From assembly GCA_963920665.1 (NCBI GenBank), contig OY987263.1, positions 37,932,547 through 37,996,546 on the forward strand: a DNA stretch of 64,000 nt, written 5' to 3'. Both the position numbers and the translations under genes were made by a program. The first letter of the stretch is position 1. Each line of letters starts with the position of its first letter. This document shows, piece after piece, positions 37,650 to 48,967 of the stretch. Origin of the DNA: Straminergon stramineum. Its lineage: Eukaryota > Streptophyta > Bryopsida > Hypnales > Calliergonaceae. Under the pieces are notes generated by a model. That model was not told where the DNA came from. It saw only the letters and a list, made by a program, of their open reading frames with translations, and ran no database searches.

Positions 37650-38030
37650 TGGAAGTGAGTACGACGGCAAGTGGATGAAAAGCTCCATGAACAACTAACG
37701 GCTCGGTCGGTGGTTAAAGCCCAGACCCCATGTTACTTATGTCGCTGAGAAAGCTGGGGATTCGGTAGGTACCGAAGGCTTTTGCGATGGAGCGCGAGCG
37801 CACTTATGCAATCCCTCTTCTTCTTCTTTCTTCTTTCTTCTTCTTCTCCTCAAGCCATCTGATTCTATGGGCCAGAATGTCTGAGTGTCTGTCTGTCTGT
37901 CTGTGCCAGTTCTAACTTAGTTGTTGCTGCTGCTACGGCTGCTGCAGCCCTGACCGATGGAATGATTCCGTGCATCGAATTTCCATCATGTTCTTTTGAC
38001 AATTAGGGTGCCGGTCAGTGCTTTTTTTGT
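37650..38030 (+). other. Small GC-richer islet, possible SINE-like element
   Basis: GGCTCGGTCGGTGGTTAAAG near 37,700 loosely resembles a tRNA-type A box, and GGGATTCGGTAGG about 60 bp downstream loosely resembles a B box. A long CTT-rich pyrimidine tract follows (37,817-37,850), then CTGT repeats and a CTG-rich stretch. This layout recalls tRNA-derived SINEs, but the boxes are poor matches and no target duplication was found. It could equally be a decayed gene fragment. Confidence 0.3.
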
Positions 38031-41000
38031 TTTTTTTCTGGTGATTTGTTGTCAATTTGCACCAAAATAATAGGCCCTGCACAAGGTCCTTAGAACATAA
38101 ATAGTAAAATCTGGGATGAAATTAATCGCCAAAAAACTTCAATTGAAAAGAAAATCTGGAATGAAATCATCAGATTGTGGATGAAATCATAATTATGGAT
38201 ATGTAATACTCTGTATGTACTAATGTGGTATTTTTCTATCAAATATGTGGATGAATGTTGAAATTTGGAGCATCACTATAACATCTAATAACATCATTTT
38301 AGCTCTTCACAAAAAATGAAAAAAACAACAACAACCTGGTGCCGGTTTGTGTATGTCAAGGCTTGCCCACTGTCCCAACCAACCTGCGAGAATCCAGTCA
38401 GTGTCCAGACTGGAAGAAAAGAAAAGAAAAAGGGCACATAACTCTTTGTGGTGGTGTTGAAATCGCAACTGCCGGCAGAATTGTCCATTTTTTTTCAAAA
38501 AATTTGAAAAATTTGTGATTGCTGCAGTGTTTGTACAATGACGAATGGTGAATTTTCGACAATTGGGTCAGGAGTATGGGCTTGAAACTTATGATGGGTA
38601 TCACAGCATGGTGCCCCCGGAGCCCCGAAGCCCCGGACCTCGGACCCCCCCCTGAAATAATGGACATCTCGGTCGCGATCCTCAACTACAAAAAGTATGG
38701 TATCTAGAACAACCCATCTTCCCGACCAGGGACCCATACCCAATCTGTAGGGCGTTGGGTGTTGGGGTGTAGGGTGTAGTGATTTCCAAGTAGGGCTGGA
38801 ACAAATCATTCCAACAGAAGCTTGGAATGTGTGTTTTTTATCGTCCTTTTCAAGGTTGGGACTAGTCTCAGGTCATGACACATGTCCTCAAGTAGTGAGC
38901 AAGAGAGTAGGAAGTGATGAATGAGAAAGTAGTTCTTGAATGATCAGAATTGGAAGTGTCTAGTGACATTAGCTATGGGTATAGAGTATTTTTGGGCTCC
39001 CAAAATTTGCAGTAATTTTAGTATTTCAAGGAATAGAAATACCGAATTTTTTATACAACCCTCGTGATTTCTATCTTTTTACATAGACGAAAATTTACAT
39101 TGCCTCATATATATTGCTGTAGAACATGCATGGAATCAGACTTAAGTGATCAACTACAAGTAGTTCTACTATCAAGGTTGCTATTTTGTGAGCCTATGAG
39201 CATGAGCTTGTGAGCATACAAATTTTTAGAGATTCCATAAAAAAAGTTAGATAAAATTTAATATTTCTAATAAATTTTATTAATAGTTGTTATCGTGAAC
39301 CTATTATTGTGGTCCCTTAAACAACTTTGATGTGCCATTTATTGGACTTCGCTACATTTTAAGAAGAAAAAAATTGGTGATTAATTAGGATTCTTTTGAA
39401 ATCATATGAGGTTGTTCCATCAAAATTTAGATTTTTATAATTACTCCCCTCTTACTGCTTGGTACCTATCAATGCCAAGGAGAGACCTATAAAAATTTGA
39501 ACACTTTAAGATTGTTAAGTAGGCATAGTAGCAAAAAATGATGGTGGGTGGGTGGGTATTCATCTTAGTTCACCAACCGTACAATCAACAAAGTTCCTAT
39601 TAAAGCATATCCACACCAATTTTTTGGGGGGAGGCACCATGAGACTATATTGCACCATTTTCAAAAGAATATTTCTACTTTTTGCCAAATAAAACTAGTT
39701 TGTTTTTTTACATAGATTTGTTCATTTCTATGTAAAATAGAGATGAAGTCGCCAAATTTGGATGAGAAAGTGCAAGAATATTAATTAAAAACTGTTTTTT
39801 TGGTCCCTCAAAAGGATGGATGTGAAACTATAACAATGCTTCACAAAATTTTAAGTGATCACCATCCTAGGACTTTCTTGAAAATTAAAACAAAAAACAA
39901 AAAAAATCTTGGTCCGCACATCAGCAAGCCAAGAACTTGAGCCTTCACCAAGTCCCATCAATTGAGATATTTTGTGACAAGATACCACTAGTTGGGAACT
40001 AATGAAATGATGAGCACTAACCATATTTCTAAGTAAGCTCCTCAAGACTTTTCTTGCTACTAACTTTGCAATTAATTTCAATATTCTTGCCAAATAAAGT
40101 TGAATCCACTAACCATGACCTAATTTCATGCTAATCTCATAGTAAGGAAATATTAGGGCATGGCTCCTATTATTGAACTATACAAAATTTTGTTGAGTGT
40201 TGTTGATAGTCAAAAGAAGGAAATTCTAGATTTTCTTTGAATGCATTTTTCTTGTCATCTTATGTATGAATAAACTAAGGATTTTCAAAGTGCTGAAAAT
40301 AAGTATACTCAAAATTGACCTAGGTTCTCATGTTCAAAGGGCTTAAGGTCTCTTCACACTACGTCCTAAAAATCTTGTTGAATTCTCCAAATCTAATTGG
40401 TGGAAAGCTAAAAATTGGAACTTAGGGCTTCACACTATATCCCAAGTTCTACATCAATCTAAAATGCCTATTAATATGGCAACACTTTTTGGAAGTTTTG
40501 GTGTCAAGGAAGTGGGACATGGAGTCCCAATTGGCTCTAGCCCAAATGAAAACCCTACTCAACCTCCAAGTCTCAACAATTGTTTTGGATATAAAATGAT
40601 GAAAAGGCCACTATATATAGCATCTTTATGGTCTGAATTTTTTTGTAAATCTGTCTAATGCATATTTGATGCTAAAAGTGATGCCTGAAAGGGAATTTTG
40701 ACCTTTTGACCCATTTGGAAGGGAGTTAACTCCTACATTTTATTATGCAAGATACAAGTTTCTAGACTTAAATTTGGTACTTTAGCCTTCACTCTATGAG
40801 TCTCAAGTCCCAAATTTTAAATTCTTTATTCACCTTCTACAACCTCAGAAAATTAGAATTTAGCCCTAAACTGGGATTTAGAAGTTGGGACTTAGGACAG
40901 AGTGTAAATGGAACTTTACACTTTAAACAAGAATGTAGATGGTATAGTTTTGCAAATAATTTACACTTAGGTGTATTGACCCCAATTGCTACCTTATTGT

Positions 41001-41517
41001 AAACCTAATCTATATTTAACGTCATCACCATCCTCAGATGGTCAAATTGACAAGTTATCATTCAACATCTATGATACAAGGAATTCTCTAACTTCTAATC
41101 TCCCTACTTTCCTCACCTATTGTATCCTATAAATAGTGAATTATCTAATCTCAAGTTGAATTTAGGATAAAACTAACTGAACTTAGATTTGGAAGATACA
41201 TCTTTGACACTGTAGGATGGAGGGCTTGGAGAATATTTGAAGGTGTCAAAAGCACTTGTCATCTACTTTGCTATGTGTCGAATAGTTGTGGAATTGTAGT
41301 AGTGAAGTTCAATCAACATCTAAATGCAACCCTATCTAGAAATTGACTTGTATAGATTTTTATATGAATTGTACATTGTCCCAAAATGCAAACATTAAGG
41401 GTTTCTTTTGGATACACCTATAAATAAGGGATTCATTGTTTGTTCATGCAATGTCAAAAAAATACATGTTCGAAAAATTTACAATCTCTTTTAAATGCCT
41501 ACAAGGTTCAACAAAAA
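38031..41517. other. Intergenic DNA, no gene recognised
   Basis: A somewhat GC-richer patch at about 38,560-38,800 yields overlapping minus-strand frames without domains. A GGGT run lies near 39,545-39,557. An inverted family C fragment lies at about 40,240-40,345. The rest is AT-rich. Confidence 0.4.
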
Positions 41518-42474
41518 TTAACCCCTAAAGGTTTTTGACTATGTTTTCTCTAAAAACGCTCCAAAACTGTCATCTCCAATACAAGTACCAAATTTTAGAA
41601 AAAATAAATTTTTGGACAAATGTAACCGTAGGATCTTGTAGTAATCTGGTTTGGGAAGATGTGGAAAAAATTTCAGAAATTTACACCGTTTGGATTGCAA
41701 GATATCAACATTTGAAGTGACAAAAAGCCATTTTTTGGCCCTGCAAAAATCCGGGCAGAATGATGCACTCCACAAGGTCAAATCATTATGAAAAAATGTC
41801 CAAAATGGTTGTAACTCTTTGGATTCATTCTTCAAGTCACGTTGGCTACATGCTTGAAATTTTTTGGATCATTTGGAATTGTACAACATATAGGAAAGAA
41901 ATAGTAAGTTGAAAGAAGTAGAGAATGATTCAAAATACTAAAGTGTTAATAATTTATTTATGGAATTGAAAAATGCCAATCCCAATGGTTGTAATGTTGT
42001 AATAAACAATCTACACTTCAAGTTTTTATTTTTTTCCAAAAATATAAAAAATTGAGTGAAATAAAGGTCTTCAAAGTTTATTTGAGGGTAGAGATTCCAT
42101 TACTACCCACAAACTACCCACAACTAAAACTCTTCATAACTTTTGTCTCACAAATCAAAATGGAATGATTAAAAGCTTTTCATGTATATATAAATGTAGA
42201 AAACCAATTTCAAATTTTTATTTTAAAAAAAAGTGATTTTTCAAGAAGTTTTTTTTGCTGCCCAGGCTGCCCGCCGAGCAATGAAAACAACATATTATAC
42301 AATAACTTTTTAACCATGTATTCAAAAGTTATGAAAATTGTTGGGTCTTAAAGCTACTCCTTGGGAAAATGTTGTGTGAAAATTTCAAAGAAAAAAAATC
42401 AAAATTCCATCCGTAGTGAGCTGCCCGAAATCGCTATGTTGCTAAAAAACACCATTTGGTCCTTTAGGGGTTAA
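41518..42474 (+). mobile_element. ~955 bp TTAA element, family A reference copy (A7)
   Basis: It begins TTAACCCCTAAAGG and ends CCTTTAGGGGTTAA: 10 bp terminal inverted repeats (CCCCTAAAGG) with TTAA on both sides, 957 bp in all. Target TTAA plus ends starting with a C run is the established pattern of piggyBac-superfamily transposition. The same full-length sequence recurs at 53,225-54,176 (inverted) and 55,191-56,145 (direct). There is no transposase; the short frames inside are repeated in all copies only because the copies are alike. Confidence 0.88.
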
Positions 42475-42872
42475 CCCCTAAAGAATTCAAGAGACCACTT
42501 TGTGGTTTCTGCAAACTCAAGTAGCCTCTATTGACTTCATAATTTGAATAATGTGAATGAATTTTTTAGGATGGATGCTAATCACCTTAATGTATGTGTG
42601 AAGTTTTGTTTAATGTCATTTTGATAAATATTGCAAGAATTAGTAGTTTGAGTTTAATTTCCATGTCAAATTGGACAACCAAAAATATATTCTAAGAAAA
42701 TATCAATTATTCTTTCTGGATTTTATAGACTAATACCTCCTCAAAAGCATTTGAACCATTCAAATCCAAATTATAAGGTGAAAGTTATTTGGAATGTTAT
42801 TTTGTGGGCAATAAAGGCACATGCTTGAATTTACAAATTCAAGGGGTATTCACTCTAAAATTTGGGGATGAT
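42471..42872 (+). mobile_element. TTAA-family element abutting A7 (sharing one TTAA)
   Basis: Immediately after the A7 right end, the same TTAA starts a second terminus, TTAACCCCTAAAGAATTC. The interior contains family phrases (GTGAAAGTTATTTGGAATG, GGGCAATAAAGGCACATGC). A possible decayed right end is TTCAAGGGGTATT near 42,838-42,850. It is probably a shorter, older family member. Confidence 0.5.
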
Positions 42873-43415
42873 GTAAGGTAAACTAGCCTATGACAGGCAA
42901 AATGGCTAGTTTTCCATGTTCACATTTTTGAATTTTTTTTTTGCTTATAAAGATAAACATGAGAAATATAGAGAATGATTGAAATTTTGCTTTTTTGAAA
43001 AATTATCAATTTGTTATGATTATTTGAAGTGTACTGCCTAATTGGCCCAAAACAATTTGTAGACTACCCCAAAATCACCACCTAGTGTACCCGTAATGGT
43101 CATCTAATCACCTAAAGCAATTTGAAAATTTCCTAACATGGTCACAATATTTTTTAATATGGCCATGTTATAAAGGAATTAAAAAATTAGCTCTTGAAAT
43201 GAATTTACATTAGAAAGGTAGGAGGTCCTAAAATAGTCACTAATTACTCCATCAACATCACCCCAAGGCATTTGTTTTGGCCACTAACAAACCTAATGAA
43301 GTCTTAATACCATTTATTAGCAAAAATCGGCCATGGATTGATGTAAGACTGAAATGGGTGGTTTTCTAGGTAGCCACATTAGGCAGTTTGCTTGTCATGG
43401 GTTGGTTTACCTTAC
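42873..43415 (+). mobile_element. TAAGG inverted-repeat element, family B (B2)
   Basis: The left end GTAAGGTAAACTAGCC and the right end GGTTGGTTTACCTTAC form imperfect terminal repeats of about 35 bp; total 543 bp. The interior has GGTCCTAAAATAGTCACTAATTACTCC, as in the neighbouring copy. First of three family B elements in a row. Confidence 0.75.
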
Positions 43416-43441
43416 TTGAACAAGTTAACCAAGGGATCCTA

Positions 43442-43907
43442 TAAGGTAAAATAACCCATTATGGACCAAATGGGGGTGGGGTGGGGGTGGCCCTCTTGTC
43501 ATTTCTGAAATTTTCTACTTTATTTTCTAGAGAAAGTCAAGTGATAGAAATGGTGAGAGCATTTGAAACTATATTTTTTTGACAAAGTATGAACTTGATA
43601 TTAATTTTTGAAGTGTTAAGCCCATCACCACCTAAAAGAGTCTATAGACTACCCCAAAACCAACCAAAACTAATCCATAATGCTCATCTTACTCACCTAT
43701 TGCAATCACAATATTTTCTAACATAGAAGACTTGAAAAAGACACTTCCTACAATGAACTAACACTAAAAAATTGAAAGTTCCTATTGTGGTCACTAATTA
43801 CTCCATTCCAATTAGCTAAGACATTGAATGTGGCCCAAATCTCAATAACTAAAAGAAAACCATAATGGGGTCATTTTTAGGAGTCTGCAATGGGTTGTTT
43901 TACCTTA
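43442..43907 (+). mobile_element. TAAGG inverted-repeat element, family B (B3)
   Basis: Ends TAAGGTAAAATAACCCATTA and GCAATGGGTTGTTTTACCTTA are approximate inverse copies; total 466 bp. It lies only 26 bp after B2 and 23 bp before B4. A GGGGTGGGGTGGGGGTGG tract sits near the left end. Non-coding. Confidence 0.75.
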
Positions 43908-43930
43908 GTTGTGTTGTCAAAAACAAAATA

Positions 43931-44090
43931 TAAGGTAACTCAACCTATGACAATCCAAATGGGAGCCAACCCATCACATGCAAAATTACAGTAGTGGTGT
44001 ACATTCTAGTTTTGAAATGTACACCTCTAGAATATTTTTGCCTGTGATGGGTTGGCTCCCATTTGGACGGTCATAGGTTGAGTTACCTTA
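43931..44090. mobile_element. 160-bp near-palindromic element, family B (B4)
   Basis: Left arm 43,931-43,985 and right arm 44,036-44,090 are inverse complements with about three mismatches. The centre is itself palindromic, with GGTGTACATT at 43,996 and AATGTACACC at 44,016. The whole unit would fold into one hairpin. It begins TAAGGTAACTCAACC like other family members. This is the best preserved family B copy. Confidence 0.88.
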
Positions 44091-44686
44091 GATGGAGATT
44101 TGAGCCTTGCTTTGGTGATGAGTATTTTGAAGCAATTTTGAGCTTCCAAAATGAAAGAACATACAAATTTTAGAAGGTTCAGTATTAGAAACCATGTTGA
44201 GATTCTTATTTTGACACTTTTTGGCACAATTACCTAAATTTGTATATTACTAGCAATTGAGGCACTTTCCTTGTCTAATATTTATTTACTTTAGTATCAT
44301 GAAAGTTTTGGGAGAGGCTCCATCCAATCAAAATTTGACATGTGGCACTACCCTTATAAAAATAATTATTTTATGCCTTAGTTGCTAGAAGGGTACGATA
44401 TTATCATCATCAGTGCAAAGTCTTTAGCAATACATTAGATGAATTGAGATTTCATATTTTTGGAAATTGTTATTTTTGACTCCAAAGAAAAATTTTATAA
44501 TTTTTTTCATTGTTTCTTTTCCAAATGTTTTTAAATTGCAAGTGGATTTTTATCCAATTTCGCCGCCTAACAATGAACTAATTGGCAATTTTTCCTCAAC
44601 ATTGTTTCAAATTATAGTATAATAATATCATATATAGTGTTAGTAGAAAGCTTTTGTTTTTTGTTTTTCAATGCATTGAAATAAAT
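44091..44686. other. AT-rich spacer
   Basis: No gene or element end is supported between the family B cluster and the minisatellite. Confidence 0.4.
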
Positions 44687-45230
44687 TCATTTCCAAGCAT
44701 TTGCTTTTGTTTTTTTATGAAGTCTACACATAATAGTTTCATTGCCAAGCATTTGCTTTTGCTTTTTTATGAAGTCTACATGGAATAGTTTCATTGCTAG
44801 GCATTTCCTTTTGCTTTTTATTAAGTCTTCATGGAATAATTTCATTGCTAAGCATTTGCTTTTGCTTTTTATTAAGTCTACATGCAGTATTTTCATTGCC
44901 AAGCATTTGCTTTTGCTTTTTATCAAGTCCACAGGAAATAATTTCATTGCCAAGCATTTTCTTTTTCTTTTTTATTAAGTCTAAATGGAATAATTTCATT
45001 GCCAAGCATCTGCTTTTGCTTTTTTTACTAAGTCTAAATGGAATAATTTCATTGCCAAGCATCTGCTTTTGCTTTTTTTACTAAGTCTAAATGGAATAAT
45101 TTCATTGCCAAGCATCTGCTTTTGCTTATTTTTACTAAGTCTAAATGGAATAATTTCATTGCCAAGCATTTTGCTTTTGCTTTTTATAAAGTGTAAATGG
45201 AATGGAATTAATAGTCTTTTGTTTTGTTTT
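44687..45230. repeat. Minisatellite of ten 51-54 bp units
   Basis: Units containing CATTGCCAAGCATTTGCTTT recur at about 44,691, 44,742, 44,793, 44,844, 44,895, 44,945, 44,998, 45,051, 45,104 and 45,158. The first part has an exact 51 bp period, a multiple of three, so both strands stay open and predict 17-residue repeat peptides. The later units are 53-54 bp and shift frame. This points to a non-coding tandem repeat. Diverged remnants continue to about 45,450. Confidence 0.88.
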
Positions 45231-45526
45231 AAATTTTGAAATGGAACAGTTTCATTGGTAACACACGCACTGGCTTTTGTTTTTGTTTTTCACTTGAGTG
45301 CAAACTAAATTAAGTTAAGCAGTTTCAGTTCATGGCCAAACATGCATGAGTTATTTGTTTTTATTTTCAAATTGGAACGCCAATGAATGAGTTTCATGCT
45401 CAAACATGCACCTGCTTTTGCTTTTCATTTAATTTTAAAAAAGGACATTTATTCAAATTGGCCTTGTGTTTGTTTTTAGAGCACAAAAAGAAAATGATTT
45501 TACCACCAAAATTTCTACACAGTTTT

Positions 45527-46171
45527 TTAACCCCTGAAATAATGCCCTGAGGGCTGAGGCACCAAATTCTGGTGCCAACAAAACTTTGAAGTTAAATAAA
45601 ACCTTATCAAGTGACTATTTTTAGTGAATTAGGTTTTTGAAACATTCTTTCTGGAGTCTAGTTTTAGCCTCAAAAATCCAATTTTGAAAATGACTGATTA
45701 TGATTTTTCTATTCAAGGTTATGCAATAGTGTCCATTTTTCAGATCTTGATTTTCTAGTTTTGAGGACTCTTGGAAATGTGCCTCAAATATATTAAATCT
45801 TGAAGAAAAAATCACATTAGAAATTCATTTAGAAAAAATGGAAGAGTAGATTTGGAGAAGCTGTATTTGATTGAGGTTATGCATATGTTTTTGGTGACTA
45901 GCTTTTTAGTTTCAAAATGTGAAAAGAGGAATGAAAGACTTCTAATCACTTTCACAATTTTAACCCCTTCATGATCAAACATTCTAATTTTTCAATCCAT
46001 TAGTGATATTGTTGTGATTTCTTTTCCCATGTGATCTCTAACATGTTTAGTTTGAATTTGTACGGTTACAATTAAAAAAATTTGGTATGATTTATCAAAA
46101 TGTTGGCTTTTTGTTCAATTTATCTCAAATTCCAAGAAACTCAAAAAGGGTCTTGGGCATTTAGGGGTTAA
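45527..46171 (+). mobile_element. TTAA-family element(s), partly decayed
   Basis: Possible left ends are TTAACCCCTGAAAT at 45,527 and TTAACCCCTTCATG at 45,960. The shared right end is GGCATTTAGGGGTTAA at 46,156-46,171. Which left end belongs to it is uncertain: the inner pair would give a 212 bp element. A new left end (TTAACCTCTAAATGCC) starts on the same TTAA at 46,168. Confidence 0.5.
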
Positions 46172-46914
46172 CCTCTAAATGCCACAAATCACCTCCAAAT
46201 TTTCATCTTTGAAATGTAAGTATAATTTTTTTAGAATCATGTTTTGAAAAAAAAACTAGCTACAAAATCTTGTTCATCACTATCAAATTAGTCTGCCTTC
46301 CAATTTTCAAAGACTTTGACCATACATATTGTGAGATATTTTCACCCAAAGTTGAATGTTTGAAAAACAACATGGTTTTTTTCCCAAGCAAAATGTCTTC
46401 GGAGGCTCAAATTTCAGATTATTTTCAAAAGAAAAGTTTGCCTTCTAGACCAAATGCAATTATAAATAGTGAAAAACATGCTTGCCAATTTTCCCAAAGA
46501 TTAGAGCAATAGAAGTTGTTTTCAAGCCTTACAATCAAGTAAAGTACATTGGGAAAACAAATTTTTTACTTGACTTTACCTATTATGTATATGCTCAAAC
46601 CAATCAATCCCTTGCCCAATTTTCTACCCATGGTTTTTTTTTTCTGGGAATGGCCTTTAATTGGTTGGAGTTTCTCTCCTTAGACAATCTGCAATGAACA
46701 TTTTTTTCAGTGTTTGACTTTAAAAAATTACCTAAGGCAGAGTTTTTTTTATCGAAATAAAAAAAAATCCTTAAATGTGGAAAGCCAACTTGACAAACTT
46801 CAAGTAAGCAATTATATACTTCAAAAATTGCCATAACTAATTGAGAAATTAAATTTTTTTTAAACAAATTCTGGACATATTCAGGTACAAGACACTACTA
46901 TATCATGACTTTTC
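46172..46914. repeat. Interior of a TTAA-family element, right end not found
   Basis: Continues from the left end at 46,168 and contains family-like phrases such as CTCCAAATTTTCATCTTTG. Small plus- and minus-strand frames show no domains. Confidence 0.35.
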
Positions 46915-47418
46915 AAATTTTCAAATTTTTAAAAGATTTTTTCAAACTTAATCAAATTTATTAGTGGAAAAAAATGTTCAATACAAGTGAATATTTTTGA
47001 GAATTTTTAGTACATGGAATGAGAGTTTTTAGGGATTTTCTTAGTGAGAATTCCACAAATTTTTAAATCTTATTGAGTGAAATATTATTGAACAAAACAT
47101 GACTTCAAATATTTCTTCTATTTTTATAATTTACTAAAACAATCTCCAAAAAATCAGAAAACCATATTTAAATATCTGATACATTTTCCAAGTTTTTAAC
47201 AAAATTTTGGAGAATTTTCAGTAAATTATAAAAATAGAAGAAATATTTGAAGTCATCTTTTATTTTATAATATTTCACTCAATAAAATTTTAAAATTTAT
47301 GAATTTCTTAGAAAAAAATTCTAAAAAGAATTCTCATTTTAGTTACTAAATAATCTATTTGTGTTAAAAAAAACTTTTACTAATAAATTTGATTAAATTA
47401 TGAAAAATTCAAAATTAA
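46915..47418. mobile_element. Large foldback palindrome (~500 bp)
   Basis: Left arm about 46,915-47,135 and right arm about 47,220-47,418 are inverse complements along their length. The inner 36 bp (47,100-47,135 versus 47,220-47,255) are perfect. The loop is about 84 bp. The arms are extremely AT-rich. No terminal motif or target duplication could be fixed, so the class is unknown. Confidence 0.75.
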
Positions 47419-48234
47419 TTTTATGCAATTATGTTACTTGGACCACAACCTATCCAAATTTGGTTTAAAATCTCTAATTCCTCCATTAGCTATGGCAATT
47501 TTTTTAAGTGTATAAAATATATTGAGAGTCATTTTTAAAAATAGGAATAAAAAGAAATTTTAAGAAATTAAAAAGAATTATAGGGATTTGAATAGTCCTT
47601 GTTCATAAAATGGGCGATTCAGCATTTAGAGTTTTTAAAATGTAAATTTGAAAATCTTGCCATCTTTCAATTTGTATTTCATTCTAGTTTTGAAACTTTC
47701 AGATTCATAAAATGGGACATATTTGAACATATTTTTTACAAATTAGTAAATTTAGATAATTATGATTTGTAAATTTTGTAGTTTGTAAATTTTTGAATAT
47801 TTAATTTGATAAATATTTAGTTTGCAATGTTTTAAATTCTTATATGCATAGTGTTTTTAAATTTTATATTAATGAATAAAGAGCAATCCGGAATATATAC
47901 ATAATTTTATTTTTCAATGTTTTATCATATTATTGCTAATGCAAATAGTTTCAAATTTGGAAAATTCTATTTAGATTTGATGAGGAAACCTGATTAACAC
48001 TTTTGCCTAAAGTGAATATTTTAATGTTGGAAATATTGAACAATTTGCTCTATTCTCCATATACAAAACTTTTGACCTTTGCAATCTTATTTGAATATAA
48101 AAATAAAAAGACAACTTTATCTAATTTACATAGAAACATAATATTTTAAAAGTGTTTTTTTCATTTTTTTTTTTTTAATTTCCAAAAAAGTTGACCAAAA
48201 TTAGGCATCGGCTTTAAAATGGTGGATTGGGATT
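47419..48234. repeat. AT-rich spacer with family D repeat
   Basis: No gene. About 48,062-48,238 is related to 35,215-35,400. The remainder is AT-rich single-copy-looking DNA. Confidence 0.4.
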
Positions 48235-48967
48235 TTAACACTTAAAACCTTGAGGCATGATTTCAAGCCATTTTTTAAAATTTTGGGTCAGGCCTTTCTC
48301 AATGGAATATTGATTGAAATTTATGAAATTTTTACCAAAAGTGGGTTTCACTACTACCTTGATGCTAAGAAAATTTCAAACCAATCCATTGCAAGTCATA
48401 GTTAAAGAAGTTATGCCTCAAAAGGATGTTTTCTTTGAATTATAGGCAATTTCAGGCAACCATGATAGATAGGTCCAATTATGCTTGAAAATATTTTTTA
48501 TACAATCTAAACAAGCTTGTTAAAAGAACTCCAAAAGTTCAAAGGTATTTGAACACATGATTTTGACTTACAAGTTTTTGAAATTGGCTTTCCTTCTCCA
48601 GGCAATGTTCAAAATTTACAAAGTCCAATTTCAAAGGCTTGTAAGTCAAAATTTTGCGCTTGTATGCCTTTCAACTTTTTGGATTTCTCCTAACAAGCTT
48701 GCCGAGAGTATGCATAAAAAATTTAAGTCAATTAGACCTATCTATTACGTCTACTTGGAATTGCTCGTAACTCAAAGAAAATGTCCTTTCAAGGCATAAC
48801 TTTTGAATTGCAACTTTGATTGGTCTAACATTTTTTAGGCATTAAGTTAGTCGTGAAAAAACCCTCTAGTAAAAATTTCACAAGTCTTGAACAAATATTG
48901 CATTGAGAACAACTTGCCCTAAAGTGGAAAATGGCTTGAAATCACACCTCATGGCTTTAAGGGTTAA
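48235..48967. mobile_element. TTAA-flanked foldback element, whole-length palindrome (733 bp)
   Basis: TTAA lies at 48,235-48,238 and 48,964-48,967. The outer ~43 bp are matching inverted repeats containing GATTTCAAGCCATTTT and its complement. The similarity continues almost to the centre near 48,606, where TTTTGACTTACAAG (48,560s) faces CTTGTAAGTCAAAA (48,640s). The arms are about 360 bp and imperfect. The ends (TTAACACTTAAAACC and GGCTTTAAGGGTTAA) resemble family A, so it may be a foldback derivative. Confidence 0.8.

Noticed and set aside
41518..41531. CCCTAAA/TTTAGGG as interstitial telomere repeats
   Set aside because: Only one heptamer occurs per site, always as part of the same inverted element end next to TTAA. 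There are no tandem heptamers.
41539..41835. Reading frames of 60-98 codons shared by 41.5, 53.8, 55.3 and 58.2 kb that look like a conserved protein family
   Set aside because: They lie inside copies of the same transposable element, so similarity comes from repeat identity. The more diverged copy at 58.2 kb shows no sign of selection for protein, and no domain is recognisable.
44687..45084. Repetitive protein (17-residue repeats) on either strand
   Set aside because: Both strands are open only because the minisatellite period is 51 bp. Later units of 53-54 bp destroy the frame.
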